Source of the DNA: Ooceraea biroi
Lineage: Eukaryota; Arthropoda; Insecta; Hymenoptera; Formicidae
Length of the DNA: 64,000 nt
Direction: 5' to 3'
NCBI RefSeq assembly: GCF_003672135.1
Contig: NC_039508.1
Location: 7,502,001-7,566,000 of the forward strand
How positions within the stretch are numbered: position 1 is the first letter of the stretch; each line of letters starts with the position of its first letter. The translations under genes and the position numbers were made by a program. Under the pieces are notes generated by a model, which was not told where the DNA came from, made no database searches, and saw only the letters and a list, made by a program, of their open reading frames with translations. Of this stretch, positions 55,215-63,476 are shown piece after piece.

Positions 55215-56640
55215 CTATTCTAAGAACGCTTCACAACATTCTGCACTGCTTTTCACATAGTTGTACACTTCCTTTTCTATGTCCTCAAATCCTTTTTCAG
55301 TGATTTCGGCATCCTCTAGTATCATGTCTAAAAGATTGCCATAAATAAGTATTAGTTTAAAATTACAGCGTGGAGAGAGTATATCAAAAAGGTATTTGTC
55401 GTCAGAACTGGAATAAAATAATAGATCTGGAATACAATTCTTAACCATCATTAACAATTCTATTCGCTTTTTATGAAGTGTCATCTATTTGTCTTTGTCT
55501 GCCTGAAAGTACGTCAAGTATTTGCTTGCTTCCATTTTGCATAAAGTTCTTCTTACAAAAAGGCCACTCAACTTTATTGCAGTATTTACGTAGTTTTCAG
55601 TCATTTCAAACCATTTCAGATTATACGTGCAAACTAAATTAACATCATCGAGATTTGACACAGTAATAGGAACTTGACTGAATATCTGAATATCTTTTAT
55701 ATATCCTCCAAGGTCGTGAATATTAATGATTTCATAGGTAACTCGACAGAAGGCGTTGATTTTGATTTACATGCTCTACGAACTTTGATATTTTTACTAT
55801 ACGACAATTTATATCGCGAAGAAAACAAAAGATAGTTACCATACAAACTCTTATAGTATACAACATCTTATAGTAAGACACCTTACCATTTCGGAAAAAT
55901 CCTGAGCACAACAATTCGCAGACAAATAATTATTTATTTCCTTTTTATATGCATCTAAGATATATTGTATAGCGGTGAGATAATTTCTAGCATCACTGAA
56001 GCGCAAGTGTTCACGAAATAGAGAGAAAAGTCAAGTATGGCAGCAGCCCACGCATAACCTTCTTTTAACGGATGCGCTGTTGCCTCCATCCACTGATTCA
56101 TGAAAAAGTTATGCATAGGATTTACAAGAGTTTCTAGATCCCAATTATAATAGTCACAGTGCTTTATATGATGTAAAAGTTCGAAATACAACGTCACCAA
56201 GTAAAGCATTGTATTTGATCGTACTTTATTTTCAATATCAAGACTAGCCGAGAGGCTGAAAACTACGTAAGTACGTACGAAAAGGGTGAAACGATAGGTG
56301 CAGGAAATTCACTTCCCTGCTTTGTGTACTCGAAATAGAAACCGATCGCTTTATGTGAGAATGAACATTTCTCTTCTTCATTGAAGTGACGGAAAACATG
56401 TTCCAGTTGCACAACCGCTCTGTAAGAACCAAATAGCTCTACGATCCAATTCTTTTCCACCTAATAATTCTAAACATTTCTTCAAATGACTTCGAGCTAC
56501 CACTAATTTCTCTTTTGATGTAAAGTCTTTGGCTTGTCTCTGTTGAGTCGGTTTTATGTTTTACATTTTCATATAAATCATTTAACTTGTCTTCTATTAT
56601 TTGCACAATTGCACCGAACCGATACATGTATAACACTCAA
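55215..56640 (-). pseudogene. KIFBP: KIF-binding protein (KIFBP) homologue, broken
   Basis: The minus strand reads in order: FSHKAIGFYFEYTKQGSEFP; VRSNTMLYLVTLYFELLHHI KHCDYY; AHPLKEGYAWAAAILDFSLY; ARNYLTAIQYILDAYKKEI; a donor ATG|GTAAGG near 55888; then NLKWFEMTENYVNTA, KYLTYFQADKDK, TLHKKRIELLMM and a helical C-terminus ending at 55215. These align in order with KIFBP (KBP), a TPR-like protein that binds and inhibits kinesin motors: LYNQYMKEVGSPP, HNLYYLAQVYQHLE, HPIEWAINAATLSQFYI, EARHCLSAANVIF, VLAFFETD...MHKRRIAML. It is broken by shifts near 56461, 56262 and 56000 and a TAG before TLHKKR (55487-55485). The N-terminal third is not recognisable. It lies antisense within the LRSAM1-like intron. 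Confidence 0.6.
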
Positions 56641-56828
56641 GTGTACAGTGGGACGATGGCATTGTTAAAAAAATGATGGACGACGGAGGGTTAAGACTTC
56701 TACTTGATAATATAATGTTTATATAGCTAGTTATATTTAATTTTAATAATAGTTGGTGTGAATGGAAAATCATCTAATATGCGGTTGGTTGTGAATATAG
56801 TAGATACGTAAGTTTTATATATTACCAG

Positions 56829-57259
56829 TATTGTCAGAAGTCGATAACTTTGAAGCCAGTTTCTTTGTACAGATCACTATATATTTATTATTGCTTCTTA
56901 GATTGTAAGGAAAGTTTCTCGTATCAGCCAAATCTCCTTTTAAGTAAATTTCTCGCCAAATCGTCTTTTCGTATGGTATGTTCTTAACGTGAACAAATGG
57001 CACACGGAAAATTAGAAAATGTAACTTTCGACGTCAATCGATTCAATACGGTCACATATAAAGCACTGATCAGATTTGATTTTCCACCAGTCCTTAGTTG
57101 TGCTTGTCGAACGTGTGATGGGAATTTGTTTTCTGCGAACTGTAGGAAGTTCTGCAAACATAAACTCACGTATGTGTCGTTGTTCAATGCCATTAGCGCG
57201 AACGATGTTTTGATTTGGAAGACTTCTGTATTATTATTCTTGGCGTGCCCACATCGCAT
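56829..57259 (-). pseudogene. Coding stretch, family not recognised
   Basis: The minus strand reads TEVFQIKTSFALMALNNDTY, LCLQNFLQFAENKFPSHVRQ, GGKSNLISALYVTVLNRLTS, FSNFP, then after a one-base shift near 57000 VPFVHVKNIPYEKTIWREIY and KYIVICTKKLASKLSTSDNT, with a possible donor ACTG|GTAATA. Composition looks like real protein. Its position just upstream of the KIFBP-like gene on the same strand might make it part of the same locus, but I see no match to KIFBP. Confidence 0.4.
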
Positions 57260-57984
57260 TAATTGTATTCTTGTAAATATGTTTATAATTGCAATAATTG
57301 CCTTGGAACTATAAAATATCTCTTCCTTATTTAATTGTTGCTTATATATATATTTATATTTCTACAAATATTGTATGTAAATCTTTTCATTAATTCACGC
57401 AAATAATTTCTATACTGTAAAACATTGGTGGACTATTGCATCTTAACCCGGACACGCCAAATTTTTTGCTTCACTATAATTCCGTTGATCATTTTAGTCA
57501 GTTTAAGCCCGTTTTATGCGATTTAGAATTTGCATGAAAAGACAATGGATGCGTTATGCTTTTGCTGCATATACTTTTGAATGTATAAAACTTGTTTCAT
57601 ATAATTTTTGAATTAATTTTGAGTGCATAAAACTCTTGTTGTATATATAATTTTTGGATATTGCACTGACAACATCAGTTTTTAAACCAATACTAGATAA
57701 ATTGCATTGATTTCATATCCATTTGTGAACAGTTCACTTTTGAATAATAAGAATGATATACTTCTCTACTTGTATTGATTTCATGTATATTTTTGAAGAA
57801 ATAAATTTTCATAATATACTTTTTTAGAAAAGTTTTTTAGAATTACACTGTTTTTAGAAAGTTCGACACGTTTTATGTACTTGGCGTATATATTTTTTCT
57901 TTTTTTAAAAAGGTTTTTGTAGAGTAACAATTATTTTCTAAAGTGTGTATAATAAATGACAATTGTTTTCTAAAGTTTGTATAA

Positions 57985-58525
57985 TATGATCCCTCTAAAA
58001 AAAACCTTACAAAGGTAAAAAAATACGCCAAGTACATAAAAAAGCAAAACTAAATATGATGAAATTCATAATTAACTAGCCAAGTATCTAGAAGCAATTC
58101 AGTTTGAGGATTTGCAATTTGAAATAATACTTGGCATGCCCGGGTCGCATTAAAACGTACGTCCTATCTATAATTTGTGTAAACTCTATGTGTAAATTAT
58201 TTGTATAGAGTGAGTAATGAAAAGGGATATTTATAATCACTTTGCTAACGTGCAAAACTGTAAACGTATTTGTTTTAATATTACCAAATACAAAGATTTA
58301 CGAGTCATTAGTGAAAATACTCAAGGCAGTACAAATGTAGAAGAATATATATCCAATGCGACCTGGGCACGCCAAGTATTATTTCAAATTACAAATCCTC
58401 AAACTGAATTGCTTCTAGATACTTGGCTAGTTAACTATGGATTTCATTATATTTAGTTTTGCTTGTTTATGTACTTGGCGTGTTTTTTTACCTTTGTAAG
58501 GTTTTTTTAGAGGGATCTCATTACT
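57985..58525. repeat. Inverted repeat, about 170-bp arms
   Basis: gatccctctaaaaaaaacct ... tacttggcatgcccgggtcg at 57985-58150 is mirrored at 58355-58525. The open frame 58217-58456 runs through the right arm and is not called as a gene. Confidence 0.85.
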
Positions 58526-58727
58526 TTTTGTAAAAAATGTTTTATATTTCATTAATTTTAAATGTTTTTATATGTATGTTTGTATTGCCGCAATAATATG
58601 CCATTTTATTTCTGCTGTGAGATCTCATCCAACATAAAAATGTTGGATAATAAAGATTTATCTAATCGTGCAAATCTTTTTAATACTTCTAATTGTCAAA
58701 TATAAATTGTGACAATTTAAAATTTTC

Positions 58728-58748
58728 TTTCTCTCTCTCTCTCTCTTT
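58728..58748. repeat. (CT)n microsatellite
   Basis: About ten CT units. Confidence 0.9.
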
Positions 58749-59551
58749 CTCGGTTTCGTTCTATGAGTATAAAATGTTCCAAATTATATCTTAACTAGAT
58801 AAATCTTTACTTAACAGATTTGTAGCATTATTATTATATCGGATATGTTCGAATTTTGCCTTGTTTTATGTATTTTTTTCATTTACTTGGCATCATGACG
58901 CTACCGCGTCGTTGAATTTAAAATAATTAAATTTAAACTTTTTATAATATTTGCAATTTATATTTTTATTTATTTATATTAAAATAAAACATTTCTCATA
59001 TATCAAAATCATTTTTAATTCCTAATAAATTAAATAAGTCGTGCATATGTGAACGCACCTTGACGGATAAAATCGCTTTGATTGTATGCGATCATACGTA
59101 GGTGAGACTGAACCTGAAAAACGAAACATCACATTTCTAGCATATTCTGGCATACGATTACAATATCTCAGGATTGACTGCACCAATCTTATTCAAATTG
59201 GTCACAATCGGTAGCTTGCATCCACATTATATTATAAAAGTGCTGTTAGATTTTTAAATAAGGCTGTAGTTCCTGAGATATTTTAATCGAAAGTTTGTGT
59301 GACGTGAAATTCCGGATAAAGCTATGCGGTAGCGCTCGACGTTTATGCAATGAATTTGGCAATGCTCGACACCTCGATGTATATGCAGTAATGCTCATTG
59401 CTCGGAACTTTATATATACTTTTTTTATGTACTTGGCGTCGCGACGCTACTGCGTCGCTTGATATAATATTATAATAATTATATCATAATATTCTTTTTT
59501 AAAGGAATATAACAAGAATAATACTAGATGTTGTGTGTTCTATCTTTTTAG

Positions 59552-59965
59552 GAACTTTACTTGCAAGACAACAACATCCGCAAACTGCCTAACGAGATAG
59601 CTCTTTTAAATAAGCTAACAATTCTGAATGTTGCAAGAAATAACCTGAAACAGCTGCCTGAGGACATTGGACAGCTGCAACAACTTATTACTTTTGACAT
59701 CAGTCACAATAAATCGTTGCAGAAATTGCCGAAGTCTCTGGGATATACTCAACAATTAGCTAATCTGAATATCGATGGGTTAAATGTGTTGTATCCACCT
59801 GAAGATATTTTACATGGCGGTACAATAGTGATTGTCGCATTTATGGCAAACGAGTGCGGCATCGCGTATTCGCCAGAAGATTCAGTAGCAAAGATCAATA
59901 TCTTAAAAGATGGAAGCTCAGAAAATATGCAAACGGCATGTTGCAATAAAAATAATGATGTGCAG
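59552..59965 (+). CDS. LRSAM1: LRSAM1-like, second LRR exon
   Basis: 138 codons, acceptor TTTTTAG|GAAC, donor GTGCAG|GTATTA, phase 0 at both ends. It continues the LRRs directly after SSLK: ELYLQDNNIRKLPNEIALLN, LTILNVARNNLKQLPEDIGQ, FDISHNKSLQKLPKSLG, and then leaves the LRR with VLYPPEDILHGGTIVIVAFM and ECGIAYSPED. That post-LRR block matches LRSAM1 (YPP....GT..I..F...E.G..Y.P). No lesion is seen, unlike the surrounding elements, so the gene is likely active. Confidence 0.87.
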
Positions 59966-59979
59966 GTATTACAAGTAGC

Positions 59980-60059
59980 AAGGTGACGTCAAATGACGTT
60001 ATTAAGACGTCATTAGACGTCATTAAGATGTCATTAGACGTCATTAGGACGTCACCTTG
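59980..60059. repeat. GACGTCATTA repeat closed by inverted ends
   Basis: Four to five units of gacgtcattaagatgtcatt type between caaggtgacgtc and gacgtcaccttg, starting 15 bp after the exon donor. Confidence 0.85.
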
Positions 60060-60648
60060 TTAATGTACGAATGTAATAACGTTATGACATTTTTTTATTT
60101 GTTATTATATATTGTTGTTTTTACTTATTATTATATAATGACATTCATTAAATTAATTAAATATATCTTAATTTCAAAAACATTTATTTAAATATTGGAT
60201 ACTAATAAAAGTTCGTAGCATTATTTTTATGAATAAAAAAATGAGAAGTTCTGGAAGGATGTAATCACGGAACTACCGCAAAGATGGCAAATAGTATAGT
60301 GGAATAAAATGACGTGTGGTTGAATAAATATTTATACATTATACATATGTAATAATAATTGTAGTAATAATTGTCTTGGAATTTCATTGAAAAAACCTTG
60401 CGAACTTTCGTTACAATCCAGCATTATTATTGATAAATATGTGTTTTAGTTTATCTTTCTAAAATTAATATAAAAAATTTTATATCATCTTTATTTCATT
60501 TTTTTTTAATTATCAAGAAGATAATCAAGGAAATTCTACTAGGCTTTGATGTATTTTGTGAATAATTATATGCACATATAATTCATACATCATATATTAT
60601 GCTTTTAACATTTCTCTATATTCATAGTTTGTTTTTTTTTTCTTTTAG
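60060..60648. other. LRSAM1-like intron, no other feature
   Basis: AT-rich intron ending in a long polypyrimidine tract (tttttttttcttttag) before the small exon. Confidence 0.6.
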
Positions 60649-60678
60649 GTAGCATTACAGAAGCTAGACAAAATAAAG
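60649..60678 (+). CDS. LRSAM1: LRSAM1-like, 30-nt microexon
   Basis: After TTTTAG| the codons VALQKLDKIK stay in phase 0 and fit between the preceding and following exons as the start of the coiled coil. The downstream donor reads AAG|GCATGT, a GC instead of GT. Without splicing here the frame reads on to a stop in the intron, so a GC-AG intron is the simplest reading. Confidence 0.6.
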
Positions 60679-61224
60679 GCATGTTGGATACTATTTTGTG
60701 TTTCGTATGATTTTCTTATTTTACAGATTGTTTTTATTATTTCTTAATAAGGTGCTTTGAAGAGAGTTTGTTATAATTTAGTAGTACAATATTAGAGCTA
60801 AACTTCTTATACTAGAAATAGATAAACTGTAAAAAAATTGGAACATAAAACTCTGAAAAAAACTCTAAAAAAATGTCTGTATTGTAAAAAAATCACAAAT
60901 ATCTATTTTTTATTTGTTTCATTTAATATTTATTGGTTTATCTGTTTCTATTATATTCATGTGCATGTATGTGTTAAATGCATTTACATCTATTAAAGTG
61001 TGCAAAATATTGTGCTACTAAACATTGTGCTATTATCTTATTAATTTTATTAGTAATATTTTTCATTATTTATTTATTTATATTATTTTTATCGACTGCT
61101 TATTGTTTCGAATAATTAGTGTATTGTTCATAATACTATTTATATCTGATAAATGCAAATATATTACTGATACAAAAAGTAAGTATAGTAATATTGATTA
61201 AAGAAGTTTTGAAAATAGCTTCGG
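60679..61224. other. LRSAM1-like intron, no other feature
   Basis: AT-rich sequence with no repeat or gene recognised. Confidence 0.5.
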
Positions 61225-62251
61225 TAATTATGCATTATAGGGGAGCCAGCCCCGATGACCTTGACCTTTACATATGTTATAGAGGTCACCCTCCTGAGTG
61301 ACCTTCAGAAGGTTTTAGCCGGCGGTCATTGTTTATTAAAAAGTTATTAACAAAAGAAGTTTCGAAAATGTAGTAGTTATTTTGAATATTCAAAGACATA
61401 AACGACGAATATGTATATGAACAAAGGAAGGAAAGTCATTTAAAGCAGTGAATCGTTAATATATAGAATAGTTTCTTTTAATATAAGTATAAATTATTCT
61501 CTGCTTTAACCTAACCTAACCTAACCGAACCGAACCGAACTTTGGTTAGGTTATATTTTCCGAAAGTGGATCTCCGGGCACATACGCTCGTTTTCAGCCC
61601 GCTTCGCGGGAGGGCTGGGGGCAGGGGCTTTGCTCCTCCCCTCGCCGGAGTCAGTGTAACAGATTTCACCGTACAGATTTTGATCACGTGGTACATGGCA
61701 CGGATCCCGGTGGGGGAGGGGCGAAGCCAGGTTAAGTTAGATTAGGTTAGGTTAGGTTAGGTTTTTTGTCAAGAAACCTCAAGAACAAAGATATATCAAT
61801 TTTTATTTAATTTAAATTTATTCATAATCATAATGTTAATTGTACGACAACCTGTCCTATACTAACTTATTCTATTAGCTGAATTCGGAGGAATGTAGAA
61901 AAGGTAAACACAACATAATATCAGCGCACAATATAGTAATACAAACACGTATACTCTATATAAGGTGTTAAATACACAAATATATAAACTAATTTGAACT
62001 CTGTACGGTGAAATCTGTTACGCTGGCTCCGGCGGCTTCACCCCTCCCCCCCGCCCTCCCGCGAAGCGGGCTGTGAACGAGCGTAGATAGCTGAAAATTT
62101 GTGCAAAATTATTAAACTTCTTTGGTTATTAGTTTTTTAATAAACAATGACCGCCGGCTAAAACCTTCTGAAGGTCACTCAGGAGGGTGATCTCTATAAC
62201 ATGTGTCAAGGTCAAGGTCATCGGGGCTGGCTCCCCTATAATGCATAATTA
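61225..62251. mobile_element. TIR element with TTAGG repeats (member 2)
   Basis: Ends taattatgcattataggggag and complement. The module near each end (aagttattaacaaaagaagt, cggcggtcattgtttatta) and the GC-rich middle (cacatacgctcgttttcagc, gattttgatcacgtggtaca) match the element at 42411. It has CCTAA units at 61506-61525, passing into CCGAA units, and TTAGG units at 61738-61763. Sits in an LRSAM1-like intron. Confidence 0.82.
61506..61541 (-). repeat. TTAGG (CCTAA) repeats degenerating to TTCGG
   Basis: aacctaacctaacctaacc is followed directly by gaaccgaaccgaac. A facing block of four to five TTAGG units lies at 61738-61763. Confidence 0.88.
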
Positions 62252-62435
62252 GCATAGCTTCTTTTTGCATAAATGCAGTTTTCAATATAACAGTATCATC
62301 AATATCTGTTTTATGAGCATGAAAATAAAACTAATTGAATGTATTCACAATTTATTAAAATGTCTCTTTTTTCTATAATAAATTAAAAAGTTTCTTTTTA
62401 TTATAATATTACATATTTTATTATAATATTTAATA

Positions 62436-62612
62436 TAGGTTGTTGCATAATTCTTGACATACTTTGTATGCTTATCTTCAACACGCAATAATTTATTATA
62501 TAGATTCATTATTTAACTGCGCTACTAAATAGTAACAAAGGTAGTATGCAACCAATCTTATCGAAGATAAGCGCACGAAATATGATAGATATTTGCAACA
62601 ACCTAATATAAA
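62436..62612. repeat. Two facing copies of the conserved retroposon tail
   Basis: Minus copy: attgcgtgttgaagataagc ... gaattatgcaacaaccta at 62500-62436. Plus copy: tcgaagataagcgcacgaaa ... tttgcaacaacctaatata at 62555-62612. Same tail as the SINEs near 46.7 and 48.7 kb. Confidence 0.7.
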
Positions 62613-62915
62613 TAGATATAATACTAAAATTCAATAAACCAAATTTTAGAATTTTTAAACATATTTCGTTTATTAATTCAATTATCTCGTTTATTAATTC
62701 AATTATCATGTACTTTTTTTGCTTTGTTTATTTCTTTTAGAAGCATCAAGAAGTTATCACGAATTTATTATATTAAAGTTTGTTATATTAAATTAATTAA
62801 GAAGATTTATCTCTCTCTTGTTTCATTAGTGTAAGATTTCCATTAAAGAAATAAAGAAATCTTTTTATACTATACAAAAATCTGCTATAGTAATACTAAA
62901 ATCTATTTTCAATAG
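62613..62915. other. LRSAM1-like intron remainder
   Basis: AT-rich; a direct repeat ttcgtttattaattcaatta occurs twice at 62667-62704. It ends in the acceptor tattttcaatag. Confidence 0.6.
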
Positions 62916-63017
62916 GAAAATCGCCAGAATGCCTTGCTAAAAGTGGAGAAAAACATAAAACAGCAACAAAAGTATGAGATAAATGTGCAGCATACGCTAA
63001 AGGCTCATAGAAAAAAG
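62916..63017 (+). CDS. LRSAM1: LRSAM1-like, coiled-coil exon
   Basis: 34 codons, acceptor TTCAATAG|GAAA, donor AAAAAG|GTGATA, phase 0 at both ends: ENRQNALLKVEKNIKQQQKY then EINVQHTLKAHRKK. A charged heptad-like helix, as expected for the LRSAM1 coiled coil that follows the LRR. The rest of the coil, the SAM domain and the RING finger would lie to the right of the window. Confidence 0.75.
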
Positions 63018-63054
63018 GTGATAAAAACATTATTATAAACTATGAAGGTATTCC

Positions 63055-63320
63055 CTTTTTTATCTCGACCGAACTGGCAAATTTATTAATCTATATTACA
63101 CGACGTTTCGATCAAGTTTCTGGTCCTTCTCAAGTGTACCCACGGAATTTAACAAGTCATTTTCTGTAATATAATAAATACTACAATGTAGTGAATACTA
63201 AGACAATTTAAAAACTAATACACGCTATAAAATGCTTTTAAATTGAATAACTTACTGACTAGAAATAACTGTCAAACAAATCGATATAACATTCGATAAT
63301 CGATAGAATATCGTGACAAA
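63055..63320 (-). mobile_element. Penelope-like element 3' tail only
   Basis: Minus strand carries the PLE 3' signature (GAAACGT motif followed by aataaatttgccagtt, as gattgccagtt or tattgccagtt in the other PLE copies). No coding part remains. It starts about 40 bp after the LRSAM1-like coiled-coil exon. Confidence 0.7.
63099..63136 (-). ncRNA. Hammerhead-like motif in PLE tail (copy 6)
   Basis: CAC pairs with GTG around TTGAGAAG, GACC...GATC, GAAACGTC. The GUC triplet is the commonest natural hammerhead cleavage triplet; the core again has U3 and A8. Confidence 0.5.
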
Positions 63321-63410
63321 AACTCCCTAGCGGAGAGCACGTCAGCACTCCACGGTATTCAGCAAGCAAGTGATAAGCAGGAAACGGTTTCAGAGCATAT
63401 ATATGTATAT

Positions 63411-63462
63411 CACACGCGCACGCGCGCGCGCGCACACACGCACACACACACACACACACACT
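63411..63462. repeat. CA/CG microsatellite
   Basis: Alternating cgcgcg and cacaca run; frames across it are chance translations. Confidence 0.95.
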
Positions 63463-63476
63463 TTCCTACACATATA

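Larger units (their letters stand above)
53060..59085. repeat. 6-kb region bounded by 185-bp inverted repeats
   Basis: The left arm about 53065-53246 (gcgattttgtccctcaaggt, ttcacatatacacgactta ... ttcaacgacgcggtagc) mirrors 58898-59080 (gctaccgcgtcgttgaattt ... aaggtgcg reversed, aaaatcgctttg). Between lie an MLE, the KIFBP-like pseudogene and repeats. It may be one large element or two facing copies of one repeat. Confidence 0.75.
57460..59460. repeat. Array of TACTTGGCG motifs in both orientations
   Basis: About ten copies of tacttggc(g/a) or its complement occur near 57470, 57880, 58020, 58075, 58130, 58365, 58420, 58470, 58885 and 59435. Two of them are extended by gcgacgctactgcgtcg-like sequence (58895 and 59445). 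Confidence 0.6.

Noticed and set aside
56997..57314. 105-codon plus-strand frame
   Set aside because: The opposite strand reads better as protein over the same stretch, and the last codons are low-complexity Ile-rich.
58217..58456. 79-codon frame near the KIFBP-like locus
   Set aside because: Half of it lies in the arm of an inverted repeat; the mirrored copy is also present.
61542..61745. 67-codon frame rich in Gly/Arg/Pro
   Set aside because: Translation of the GC-rich core of a TIR element; the same core in the other member is not open in this frame.
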